Origin: an uncultured Pseudovibrio sp.
Lineage (GTDB): Bacteria; Pseudomonadota; Alphaproteobacteria; Rhizobiales; Stappiaceae
Assembly: GCA_947496145.1 (NCBI GenBank)
Contig: CANMBS010000015.1
Coordinates: 45,310 to 109,309, forward strand
Length of the DNA stretch: 64,000 bases
Reading direction: 5' to 3'
Shown here: positions 31,850 through 39,805 of the stretch, in pieces
Layout: each line of letters begins with the position of its first letter
How positions within the stretch are numbered: position 1 is the first letter of the stretch
The notes under the pieces: model-generated
The model's database searches: none
What the model saw: only the letters and a program-made list of their open reading frames with translations
What the model was told of the DNA's origin: nothing
Translations under genes and position numbers: made by a program

Positions 31850-33171
31850 CGAACCCTCTTTTGAATGTGATTGCCAAGAACCGGGCGGGGGTAAGTGTTG
31901 CGTTGCCTTCAATCTGTTCTGCTCAGCCGGATGTGATTTTAGCATCAGCACTGCTTGCAAAAGAAAAAAATGCCATTCTGCTGTTGGAAGCAACCAGCAA
32001 TCAGGTCAATCAGGACGGTGGCTATACGGGTATGAACCCGGTTGATTTTGTCGCTTACACAAAAGGCATTTGCGAACAGGCCGGGTTGTCATTTGAGCAA
32101 GTCATTCTGGGTGGTGACCATCTGGGACCTCAGGCGTGGCGCTCGCTTCCGGCGCAAGAAGCCATGGCAAAAGCAGAGGCTCTGATGGCAGCCTATGTAT
32201 CTGCGGGCTTTACCAAAATTCATCTGGATTGCTCTGAAGGCTGTGCGGGTGAACCGGGACAGGTGGGTGATGAGCTTAGTGCAGCGCGTGCTGCACGTCT
32301 GGCGGCTGTTTGTGAAAAGAATGCGCCAGATCCATCTCGTCTGAGTTACATTGTGGGGACTGAAGTTCCGCCTCCGGGTGGTGCCCGCGAAGATGGCGAA
32401 GGTCATCAGATTGAACCGACACCTCCTGCACGCGCACAAAAGACATTGCAGATGCATTTTGAAGCATTTGCTGAACTGGGTCTGGATGAAGCTGCAAAGC
32501 GGATTTGCGGACTGGTGGTACAACCGGGCGTGGAGTTCTCACCGTTCCATATCGACCATTTGCCAAAAGGTGACGGCGCTGAACTGCGTGCCGTTTTGGA
32601 TGAATTCGATGGCGTAGTGTTTGAAGCGCACTCAACGGATTATCAGCATGACGAAGCATTCCCGCGTCTTGCGGATATGGGATTTGCAATTCAGAAGGTT
32701 GGGCCTGCTCTGACATTTGCCTATCGTCAGGCAATTTATAGTCTGGATGCAATGCGCTCCTGGCTGTGTCCTGAGCATGACGCTCAGACCATCAGCGCTG
32801 TTTTGGAAGAGGTGATGTGCGCAGAGCCTAAATACTGGCACTCCCACTATCAGGGGTCTCGGAGCGAACTGAAGCTTCTGCGTCATTTCAGTTACGCTGA
32901 TCGCGTGCGATACTACTGGCCAAATGCCGGGGTTCAAAATGCGTTGATTGCGTTGTTTGCTGATCTGGAAGCCCGGTCTGCACCGCAGACGCTGAAACTA
33001 CAGTTCTTCTCCAAAGCTGTTGTTAAGCGTGCAGAAGCTTTGGAAGCGGCAGGTTACAGCTGGTTTAAAGCCCTTGTTCTGGCGGAAATTCAGCAGGCGC
33101 TCGTACCTTACTTCTTCGAGGATGAAAGCCAGCCTGCTGCGGCTTTAAAAGATGCTGAGGCACTCGCATGA
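31846..33171 (+). CDS. agaZ: AgaZ/KbaZ/GatZ-family tagatose-bisphosphate aldolase subunit
   Basis: 441 residues matching GatZ/KbaZ: LLEATSNQVNQDGGYTGM near residue 45, FEQVILGGDHLGPQAW, KIHLDCSEGCAG, IVGTEVPPPGGA and FEAHSTDYQ. In enteric bacteria this protein is the non-catalytic partner of tagatose-1,6-bisphosphate aldolase (KbaY/GatY), while some systems with AgaZ alone have been proposed to use it as a tagatose-6-phosphate kinase. No KbaY-like gene is present in the window. It overlaps both neighbours by 4 bp. Confidence 0.85.
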   Translation: MTNPLLNVIAKNRAGVSVALPSICSAQPDVILASALLAKEKNAILLLEATSNQVNQDGGYTGMNPVDFVAYTKGICEQAGLSFEQVILGGDHLGPQAWRSLPAQEAMAKAEALMAAYVSAGFTKIHLDCSEGCAGEPGQVGDELSAARAARLAAVCEKNAPDPSRLSYIVGTEVPPPGGAREDGEGHQIEPTPPARAQKTLQMHFEAFAELGLDEAAKRICGLVVQPGVEFSPFHIDHLPKGDGAELRAVLDEFDGVVFEAHSTDYQHDEAFPRLADMGFAIQKVGPALTFAYRQAIYSLDAMRSWLCPEHDAQTISAVLEEVMCAEPKYWHSHYQGSRSELKLLRHFSYADRVRYYWPNAGVQNALIALFADLEARSAPQTLKLQFFSKAVVKRAEALEAAGYSWFKALVLAEIQQALVPYFFEDESQPAAALKDAEALA

Positions 33172-34325
33172 TGTTTACCTCATCCCGGATTGAAAAAGAT
33201 GTGCTGTGGGTGTGCCCTTCTCAGGTTTTTGACGGGCACACGCTCCATAATGATAAAGCTCTGGTGTTCAAAGGAGGTTCCTTTGCTGAACTGGTCTTTC
33301 TGAACGAAGTTCCGCCAGAGGCAAACCGCAGGGATCTTGAAGGAATTGTCTCACCCGGCTTCTTTGACATTCAGGTGAATGGCGGCGGGGGCGTTTTGTT
33401 CAACGCGGACCAGTCGCAGGAAGGTCTGGTAAAACTGGCGCTCGGACATCGCAAGTTTGGAACGACAGCGTGTCTGCCAACAGTGATTACGGATGCGCCG
33501 GAGGTTCTGGATGCTGCATGCGATGCAATCATTGAAGCAAGTGGCAAGAATGGCATTCAGGGCATTCACATCGAAGGGCCACATATCAGTCTTGCCCGGA
33601 AAGGCACCCACGATCCTCAGTGGGTGCGCCCGTTAGACGACAGAACCAAGCAGCAGGTTGCCAGACTTCTTGCGGCTCATGTTCCGGTTCTCATAACGGT
33701 TGCACCTGAAGGGGTGGCACCGGGCGATATCGCAGAACTTGTACAAATGGGAGCTGTGGTTTCCATTGGCCATACAGGAGCTACAGGCGCAGAAGTTGCA
33801 GCAGCTCTTGCAGAGGGAGCGCAACTGTTTACGCATCTGTTTAACGGTATGTCACAGATGCAAAACCGTGATCCGGGTGCGGTCGGGACAGGTATTAACA
33901 GCGAGGTCTATTGCTCTGTCATTGCTGATGGTCACCACGTTGCGGATGAAATGCTGTCTCTGGCAATTCGTGCACGCCCTGTTGAAGACCATATGATTTT
34001 GGTGAGTGATGCCATGTCGACGGTTGGAGGCCCGGATTCCTTTTCTCTTTACGGACAGGAGATTCATCTGTCCGATGGAAAGCTGATCAATCAGGAAGGC
34101 TCTCTGGCAGGTGCTCATGTGACCATGATGGAAGCGGTTGAGCGGGTGGTGCATGTTTTGAAGCGACCACTACAGGAAGCTCTGCGCATGGCAATTACGA
34201 ACCCTGCAAAACTTATGGGCCTGACCAAAGAGCTGGCAACTTTATCGCCGGATAACGGATCGTCGCTTGTTCACATCTCGCCAGACCTGAAGAACTGCCA
34301 GCCTGTTGATCCGGCAAAGTTATAG
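33168..34325 (+). CDS. nagA: N-acetylglucosamine-6-phosphate deacetylase
   Basis: 385 residues of the amidohydrolase superfamily. Metal- and substrate-binding motifs are visible: GFFDIQVNGGGG, HIEGPHISLARKG, SIGHTGATG, THLFNGMSQM, IADGHHV and VSDAMSTVGG (catalytic Asp). It removes acetate from GlcNAc-6-phosphate (and probably GalNAc-6-phosphate) to feed the two SIS-domain deaminases upstream. The start overlaps agaZ by 4 bp, and a 12-bp perfect hairpin follows, making it the last gene of the operon. Confidence 0.9.
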   Translation: MMFTSSRIEKDVLWVCPSQVFDGHTLHNDKALVFKGGSFAELVFLNEVPPEANRRDLEGIVSPGFFDIQVNGGGGVLFNADQSQEGLVKLALGHRKFGTTACLPTVITDAPEVLDAACDAIIEASGKNGIQGIHIEGPHISLARKGTHDPQWVRPLDDRTKQQVARLLAAHVPVLITVAPEGVAPGDIAELVQMGAVVSIGHTGATGAEVAAALAEGAQLFTHLFNGMSQMQNRDPGAVGTGINSEVYCSVIADGHHVADEMLSLAIRARPVEDHMILVSDAMSTVGGPDSFSLYGQEIHLSDGKLINQEGSLAGAHVTMMEAVERVVHVLKRPLQEALRMAITNPAKLMGLTKELATLSPDNGSSLVHISPDLKNCQPVDPAKL

Positions 34326-34386
34326 GCTGTTAAGCTGTATAAGGTGTTTGTTCCCGAAAATGCCGTGAGCAAACCCTGCAGCTGAC

Positions 34387-34420
34387 AACAGGCTGCCAAA
34401 CCCCTGGCAGCCTGTTCTTT
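34387..34420 (+). terminator. Terminator of the amino-sugar operon
   Basis: AACAGGCTGCCA and TGGCAGCCTGTT form a perfect 12-bp stem with a 6-base loop, followed by CTTTAT. Confidence 0.8.
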
Positions 34421-34439
34421 ATGCGCCCCAAACGCCATT

Positions 34440-34654
34440 TCTGAACCACGCTGCCGTAAGGTTAACGTGCGCTAATCGTGCGGCAACTGTGCTGCAATGA
34501 AAGGTGAGTATTTTTCAACTCAGTGATAGGGCGTGTCGTGATCAGCCACAACCCCGCGTTCCTGCATGATCTCCTCAGGGGTGCGATACGAAACCGAATA
34601 GCGCACGCAAAAGAAACTGCATACAGGATCACATTTCTGGGGCAGTGGCTTCAT
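34440..34654 (-). pseudogene. IS6-family transposase N-terminal remnant
   Basis: On the minus strand from the ATG at 34654 the frame reads CVRYSVSYRTPEEIMQERG and VVADHDTPYH, then a stop and VEKYSPF. This matches the IS6-family N-terminal block (CVRWYL...SYR.LEEMM.ERG..VDH.TIYRWV.KY). In-frame stops and loss of the DDE core show it is dead. It lies just downstream of the amino-sugar operon. Confidence 0.7.
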
Positions 34655-34705
34655 TTGTAATGATCTGAAAAACCAGCCTACAATGTACAGATCGGGTTTT
34701 GCTTT

Positions 34706-35653
34706 TTAAGCTGTATCAGGTATCAGGGTTGAATGAATCTGAGGAAGCATATTGTCTATCATCGCTTCAATCCGATCCCGAATCTTGCTGTTATGACCAA
34801 ATTCAATTTTTTGCGTTCGCAGCCATTGCAGCTGTTTCAGCATGATAGTAACGACAGCATCAGAGTTAATACTATTAATCTTATTAATTACTTCTTTCGT
34901 CCGAAGCTCCAAGCGATCAGAGGTATCCATATATTGCTCTATCGTGATATTTGCAGAGACAAATTCGTTGTAGACTCTCTCTGAGGCAATATTCAATGCA
35001 TTCAAAGTACGCTCATATTGCGCCACAAGTGTTTGCTCTGCTTGCTGCTTAAATTCATCGAGTGAATACACAACCTGGAACACAAACATATAAGAGTTGA
35101 CGACTTGCTCATGAAAAAATGATTTATTTTTGGTATTCCGCATAGCAACGTGAGCAAATATCCGCAGCCCTTGCCCTATCGGTACGTTCTGACTTGCTTG
35201 CTTAATCATCACACTATTGGTGGCCCCAAATGAGTTCAAAATTCCAGAGAGAAGATTAAAACAGTTTGTAGCAACCATAAGCCTCATATCTTTGGTGAAG
35301 CCACCCACTTCAGCTACGTCGTTTGCATCAGGGTCTGCTTCAATGCCCTCCGGTAATTTAGTGTCCTTACCAATAACAGTCCCCATCACAGCGTCTGCGA
35401 CTTTGTTCACGATCTCACTCAAATTCGCGAGACTCCAACTACTTGACAACTGGTAGTCAGTTTGCTCTCCTAAGATAAAAGGAGAGTGATCCCACTTTTC
35501 AGGTCGATCCTCATAAAATTCTTGGACTCTTGCATCAATTTCAGCAACAGCAGCTGCACTGTCTTCTTGCAGCTTTTTTTGGAGTTCATCAAGAAATTCT
35601 TGATTTCTTTTATCTTCTTTAATTTGTTGTTCAATACTTTTACTTTTTCCCAT
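34706..35653 (-). CDS. Unrecognised 315-residue, AT-rich, largely helical protein
   Basis: The N-terminus is highly charged and helical (MGKSKSIEQQIKEDKRNQEF), followed by FYEDRPEKWDHSPFILG. A middle section contains short hydrophobic stretches (LSGILNSFGATNSVM and YMFVFQVVYSLDEF), and a long alpha-helical C-terminal half has heptad-like spacing. No signal peptide or enzyme motif is seen. GGAG lies 7 bases before the ATG. The gene is clearly more AT-rich than its neighbours and sits between two transposase remnants, which points to recent acquisition. I do not recognise the family and assign no function; a toxin- or phage-type origin is possible but unsupported. Confidence 0.6.
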   Translation of the reverse strand: MGKSKSIEQQIKEDKRNQEFLDELQKKLQEDSAAAVAEIDARVQEFYEDRPEKWDHSPFILGEQTDYQLSSSWSLANLSEIVNKVADAVMGTVIGKDTKLPEGIEADPDANDVAEVGGFTKDMRLMVATNCFNLLSGILNSFGATNSVMIKQASQNVPIGQGLRIFAHVAMRNTKNKSFFHEQVVNSYMFVFQVVYSLDEFKQQAEQTLVAQYERTLNALNIASERVYNEFVSANITIEQYMDTSDRLELRTKEVINKINSINSDAVVTIMLKQLQWLRTQKIEFGHNSKIRDRIEAMIDNMLPQIHSTLIPDTA

Positions 35654-35714
35654 GAGACTTCTCCAGAGAAGTGACTTGGCTTAAAGATATACTTTTAACG
35701 TGCTCTCAAATCTA

Positions 35715-35735
35715 TTCGCAGAGTAATTCTGCGAA
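35715..35735. promoter_or_regulatory. Inverted repeat upstream of the orphan 315-residue gene
   Basis: TTCGCAGA and TCTGCGAA are perfect 8-bp arms around GTAAT, 62 bp upstream of the start codon at 35653. It is a candidate operator. Confidence 0.4.
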
Positions 35736-36180
35736 TTCAATGAGTTGCAATAATGTTTCAGATCTGTGATCTTTTAACCAAGTGATGAATATAAGAATGC
35801 CTGAGAATTCTAGATAGTCCTCGTTTAAGAAAATGCGCTTTCTCAGGATTAGGTGACGGGATATTTATCTAGAGCTGTATTCTTTATAGATCAATGCTGA
35901 TTAGTGAGGGGGAAATAACTACAAAATAGACTGCGGGGCACAAATCAAAATCGATTTACAGCTTGTTCAAATCTATAATTGTAGCCACAATGAAACGCGC
36001 TTAAACACGGCAGCTTCGCCAGCTGTGTGTCAAACTGCCGCTCAAAGGGGCCTTGTTGCATAATACTGCCTGACATTTACGTGGACCAGCATTTTCCAGA
36101 TCGGTTGCTTTTTCATGCCATTCAAACACAATACTGAGTGGTGGGACACATTTGCGAAGACAGGCTTTTGAACGATGAGT
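35736..36180. other. AT-rich non-coding stretch with insertion-sequence debris
   Basis: No supportable gene. The right end has GGGGCCTTGTTGCATAA at 36047-36063, resembling the terminal repeats of IS5/IS6-type elements. A 57-bp frame at 36115-36171 starting MPFKHN recalls some IS5-type transposase starts. It is probably the ruin of an insertion sequence, adjoining the second copy of the 104-bp repeat. Confidence 0.4.
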
Positions 36181-36284
36181 TAAAGCAGTTCGCGTTTAAG
36201 CTGAAACGCTTGATCTGCTTTAACTTTTGTTGTTGCGTATCTTTATCTGAAAACCGGTGTCCACTTTTCAGAGATACGCTTTAA
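36181..36284 (+). repeat. 104-bp palindromic intergenic repeat, copy 2
   Basis: Same length and order as 12112-12215: TAAAGCAG...CTGCTTTAA hairpin, a variable centre, then GAAAACCGGTGTCCACTT and an end at GCTTTAA. Its outermost bases form short terminal inverted repeats, TTAAAGC and GCTTTAA. Confidence 0.8.
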
Positions 36285-36395
36285 CAGGCGAGAATGGGTC
36301 ATGAGCACTCTTTCGGAATGCATCTTTATTTTCCCCCCACACCAGCCAGTTAAAATATTTTGTGGGACAGCGAAATTGCGGCCTGTCCGTGCCTG

Positions 36396-37505
36396 TTACT
36401 TGTTAGTGTGTCGTGTCCCCACATACAGTGGCACTGCGGCGGCTCCAAGTTGCGGGCGTTTATCCATCATAGCGCGTACAATTTTCGGCGGTGTTGCCAC
36501 CACTCGTCCAACCGCCGGGATTTCGCGGTTGAGACCTTCCAGAAGCCGGGCGAATATCGGGTCTGGCAATTGTCCGCCAAAGGCAATCTTTTCAGGCGCA
36601 TACGTACACGCGATGGTATGACACAGTTCGCGCAGCTGCGTCTCAGCCCGTTCGCACCACTCGTCTATGTGCGGGCTCTCCAGAACCTCTCCTGAAATAT
36701 CGGCAAGCTTCTCTACAGCGATGCCTTTCTGGTTGAGGAACTGAAGCAGATCGCGCCCGGACGGTCTTGGTTTTGTCTTGGGATACAGGGTTCCGAACTC
36801 GGCGGCGTTGCCATTCGTTCCCAGATAAAGACGTTTATCCACCACGGCTGCGCCACCAAGACCGTGTGCGAGCCAGACGTAACAAAAGTTCTCTTCTGTT
36901 CTGCAATTGCCAAAAAGCATCTCAGCAAGGCAAGCGGATTTGGCATCGTTCAGTTGATAAACAGGCATGTCGAAATAGGAAGCCAGCTTATCTTTGACCT
37001 GCACCTGAGGCCAGTTAGGCAAGTATGACGCATCCTGAGAAAGATAAGGTCCAGTGATATGTCGTCCCGGGTAGGAGATGCCGCATCCCAAAAAATCCTC
37101 AGGGCTTTTCCCCAGATTCGTCATGTGGTCTGCAATTACCTCACTCACATCTTTCATGACGGCCTCGAAGGAGGCGTCCCGGATTGGATGTGATGCTTCA
37201 GACAGAACATCGCCAAGCATGTCGACAATGCAGCAGAACACATGGTCAGGGCTGATGAAGATTCCAGCGGAAAGTAATTTACCAGATTCTAAATAAAGCC
37301 GTTTTGACGGGAATCCGCGACGTCCTTCCTTGCCGGGGTCGGGCATTTCGATCAGATAATTCTGCTCAAGAAGCTGGTTGACCACGCGCGTGACAGTGGA
37401 TGGTTGCACGCCTAACTGCCGGGATAATTCGAGCCGTTGCTGTGGCCCTTTCTCCAAAAGCAGTATGATTAATTCGCGGGCAGTTGGGTTGCTGATTTCT
37501 TTCAC
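36396..37505 (-). CDS. ROK-family transcriptional repressor (NagC/XylR-like)
   Basis: 369 residues. The N-terminal winged helix, LELSRQLGVQPSTVTRVVNQL, is followed by a degenerate ROK sugar-kinase domain: FLGCGISYPG, LNDAKSACLAEML, VWLAHGLGGAAV and AFGGQLPD. The kinase-type zinc cysteine motif of ROK enzymes is absent and the N-terminal ATP loop is not canonical, as in repressors. It is divergent from the ABC transporter-phosphatase-mutase operon, and two 23-bp dyads in the gap fit its likely binding sites. The inducer is probably a hexose derivative imported by that system. Confidence 0.85.
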   Translation of the reverse strand: MKEISNPTARELIILLLEKGPQQRLELSRQLGVQPSTVTRVVNQLLEQNYLIEMPDPGKEGRRGFPSKRLYLESGKLLSAGIFISPDHVFCCIVDMLGDVLSEASHPIRDASFEAVMKDVSEVIADHMTNLGKSPEDFLGCGISYPGRHITGPYLSQDASYLPNWPQVQVKDKLASYFDMPVYQLNDAKSACLAEMLFGNCRTEENFCYVWLAHGLGGAAVVDKRLYLGTNGNAAEFGTLYPKTKPRPSGRDLLQFLNQKGIAVEKLADISGEVLESPHIDEWCERAETQLRELCHTIACTYAPEKIAFGGQLPDPIFARLLEGLNREIPAVGRVVATPPKIVRAMMDKRPQLGAAAVPLYVGTRHTNK

Positions 37506-37538
37506 GCTTCACCATTCCATCGTTGAGCATTGGCTGCG

Positions 37539-37561
37539 TTAATTTGCGCCGCGCAAAATAA
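37539..37561. promoter_or_regulatory. ROK-type operator 1
   Basis: A 23-bp near-perfect dyad with arms TTAATTTGCGC and GCGCAAAATAA, resembling NagC/Mlc-type sites (AT-rich ends with central GC). It lies immediately upstream of the ROK repressor gene. Confidence 0.65.
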
Positions 37562-37590
37562 CTTGATTTTTCGTATATCACAGCGCAATC

Positions 37591-37613
37591 TTATTTTGCA
37601 CTACGCAATTTAA
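37591..37613. promoter_or_regulatory. ROK-type operator 2
   Basis: A 23-bp dyad with arms TTATTTTGC and GCAATTTAA, spaced 52 bp (about five helical turns) from operator 1 and 44 bp before the solute-binding protein ATG. The shared half-site TTATTTTGC supports binding of the same repressor to both. Confidence 0.65.
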
Positions 37614-37657
37614 TAAAAGACCACGGATGTAAAGCATCGGCTGGTCCGGGAGGAAAC

Positions 37658-38647
37658 ATGTCAATTTTTTCAAAGGCAACAATCTCTGGTGCAGTTCTCG
37701 CGCTTGCGCTGGGTGCTACAACGGCGCTCGCTGATGGTGTTGTGACGGTTTACACAGCTGCCCCTCAAAACTTCATCGACTCAATAGTACCTGGCTTTGA
37801 GAAGGCAACTGGAACGAAGGTGGAAATCATCAAAGCAGGTTCTGGGGAGCTGCTGAACCGCTTGCGTGCAGAATCACCTTCACCAGTTGCTGATGTGCTC
37901 TGGAGTGTGGATGCAACAACCGTAGACTTCAACCCAGAATTGTTTAAAGCTTACAAGTCTGTTCATGATGCTGCGCTTGTTCCTGAGCTCAAAGTGAGTG
38001 AAATGTGGAACCCGTTCACTGCTATTGTTTTTGCACTGGCAGTTAATGAAGAGCAGTTGGGAGACCTGCCAGTTCCAGCCAGCTGGGCTGATCTTGCAAA
38101 GCCAGAATATGATGATCTGATTTCATCTGCTCGCGCTGACAAATCAGGCTCGGCTTTCATTCAGTTTGCAACAGTGCTTCAAACATATGAAACCGAAGAA
38201 AAGGGCTGGGAAATCTACAAGGGTATGCTTTCCAACTTCGTTCTGTCCGGAAGCTCCGGTGCGGTGCCACGTTTCGTAAATGATGGCGAGCTGCCAATCG
38301 GTGTAACCATGGAAGACGCTGCGCTGCGTTACAAGCTTGGCGGTGGCCCTGTTTCTATCGTGTATCCGTCTGAAGGTACTGCAATTGCACCTGACGCTGT
38401 TGCTCTGATTGCAAAGGCTCCGCACGAAGATAATGCGAAGAGCTTCATCGACTATGTTGTTTCAGAGGAAGCACAGAAGATGGTTGCTGAAGAAGGCCGT
38501 CGTCCTGTTCGCGTTGACGTGGCTTCCAACGAAAATCTGGTTCCATTGAGCGAAATTAAGTCCATGGGCTACGACTTCGGCTGGGCTGCAAAAGAGCGTG
38601 CTCGACTCGTAAAAGAGTGGAGCGACATCGTCCTCGACCTCCAATAA
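37658..38647 (+). CDS. Periplasmic solute-binding protein of an AfuA/FbpA-like ABC transporter
   Basis: 329 residues with a Sec signal peptide ending near TTALADG, then VVTVYTAAPQNFIDSIVPGF, GSGELLNRLRAE and VTMEDAALRYKLGGGPVS. This is the extracellular solute-binding family 1/Fe3+-type fold (FbpA, AfuA, PotD relatives). GGAGG precedes the ATG by 4-5 bases. The tyrosine pair that binds iron in FbpA is not evident. A phosphohexomutase and a PP2C-fold phosphatase in the same operon point instead to a phosphorylated sugar, as shown for Actinobacillus AfuA. That substrate is inference, and an iron or phosphonate ligand remains possible. Confidence 0.75.
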   Translation: MSIFSKATISGAVLALALGATTALADGVVTVYTAAPQNFIDSIVPGFEKATGTKVEIIKAGSGELLNRLRAESPSPVADVLWSVDATTVDFNPELFKAYKSVHDAALVPELKVSEMWNPFTAIVFALAVNEEQLGDLPVPASWADLAKPEYDDLISSARADKSGSAFIQFATVLQTYETEEKGWEIYKGMLSNFVLSGSSGAVPRFVNDGELPIGVTMEDAALRYKLGGGPVSIVYPSEGTAIAPDAVALIAKAPHEDNAKSFIDYVVSEEAQKMVAEEGRRPVRVDVASNENLVPLSEIKSMGYDFGWAAKERARLVKEWSDIVLDLQ

Positions 38648-38658
38648 TCCCCCAAAAA

Positions 38659-38687
38659 AACGCGCGGCCAGAGCTTCTGGTCGCGTT
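38659..38687 (+). terminator. Stem-loop between the binding-protein and ATPase genes
   Basis: AACGCG..CCAGA pairs with TCTGG.CGCGTT around a 3-base loop, with a small bulge. Such intergenic hairpins commonly make the binding-protein mRNA more abundant than the downstream message; partial termination is also possible. Confidence 0.5.
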
Positions 38688-38710
38688 CCCATAAGGAAGA
38701 AGAGGTCGAC

Positions 38711-39805
38711 ATGTCATCTGTTGAAATAACTAATATCAGAAAGTCATACGGTAAGGTCGTCGCGCTTTCAGAAATCAATATCTCAATTGAGTCTGGCTCT
38801 TTTTACACCCTGCTTGGGCCAAGCGGGTGCGGCAAGACAACATTGCTGAGAACAATAGCAGGGTTCCACTTCCAGGATTCAGGCACGATCTCCATCGGGG
38901 ACCAGTCTATCGAAAATCTTCCTGCGCACCGCCGTAATGTTGGCATGGTGTTTCAGGACTATGCGGTGTTCCCGCATCTGAGCGTTCGGGATAACGTTGC
39001 ATTTGGTCTGAAACAGCGCAAAGCTTCCAAACAAGAAATTGAGAAGGGCGTAAATGAAGCGCTCCGCATGACGCAGCTGGAAACCTTTATTGACCGCATG
39101 CCTCACGAGTTGAGTGGTGGTCAGCAGCAGCGTGTCGGTCTTGCCCGTGCCTTTGCGGTTGATCCAACCGTTATGCTTATGGACGAGCCTCTTTCCAATC
39201 TGGATGCAAAACTGCGTGTTGATCTGCGCTCAGAACTGCGCCGTATCCAGCAGGAAATGGGTATGACCACTGTTTACGTAACCCACGATCAGGAAGAGGC
39301 TCTGGCCATGTCTGATGTGGTGTGCGTTATGTATGAAGGCGTTATCCAGCAGGCAGACACTCCTTTCGAAATTTACAAGAATCCGTCCAATCGTTTTGTG
39401 GCAAACTTTGTTGGCTCAAACAACTTCATCAAGACAGAAAAGAATTCTGACGGTACTGTTAGTCTCGGAAGTCATCTGGTTGCTGAAAAGATTGAAGAAA
39501 CAAATGTTTCTGGCCTTCTCGTTTCCATCCGGCCTGAAGATATCTCCATTATTATGGAAGGTCAGCAGGCAAGAACTGATCAGATTTCCATTCCTGGCAC
39601 GGTTCAGCAGGTCAGCTTTATCGGGCGAGAAGCTGAGGTCCATGGCGTTGACGCAAATGGCTCTGTGATTCAGGCAACTGTTCGTCCCAGCCCGGAAATT
39701 CTGGCTCTTCGGGCCGGATCCCCAATTCAGTTCGCGTTCAGTCGCGAAAACCTGCATGTCTTCGAAGATGCCGATACTGGCCGGAGGCTGACATGCGCGC
39801 ATTAG
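38711..39805 (+). CDS. ABC transporter ATP-binding protein (AfuC/FbpC/PotA type)
   Basis: 364 residues. Walker A GPSGCGKTT, signature LSGGQQQR, Walker B VMLMDEPLSNLD and switch His in YVTHDQEEA are all present, followed by a TOBE-type C-terminal regulatory domain (SIRPEDISI ... FIGREAEVHGV). The protein drives import by the permease encoded next, which its gene overlaps by 13 bp. AGGAAG-type purine tracts precede the ATG. Confidence 0.9.
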   Translation: MSSVEITNIRKSYGKVVALSEINISIESGSFYTLLGPSGCGKTTLLRTIAGFHFQDSGTISIGDQSIENLPAHRRNVGMVFQDYAVFPHLSVRDNVAFGLKQRKASKQEIEKGVNEALRMTQLETFIDRMPHELSGGQQQRVGLARAFAVDPTVMLMDEPLSNLDAKLRVDLRSELRRIQQEMGMTTVYVTHDQEEALAMSDVVCVMYEGVIQQADTPFEIYKNPSNRFVANFVGSNNFIKTEKNSDGTVSLGSHLVAEKIEETNVSGLLVSIRPEDISIIMEGQQARTDQISIPGTVQQVSFIGREAEVHGVDANGSVIQATVRPSPEILALRAGSPIQFAFSRENLHVFEDADTGRRLTCAH

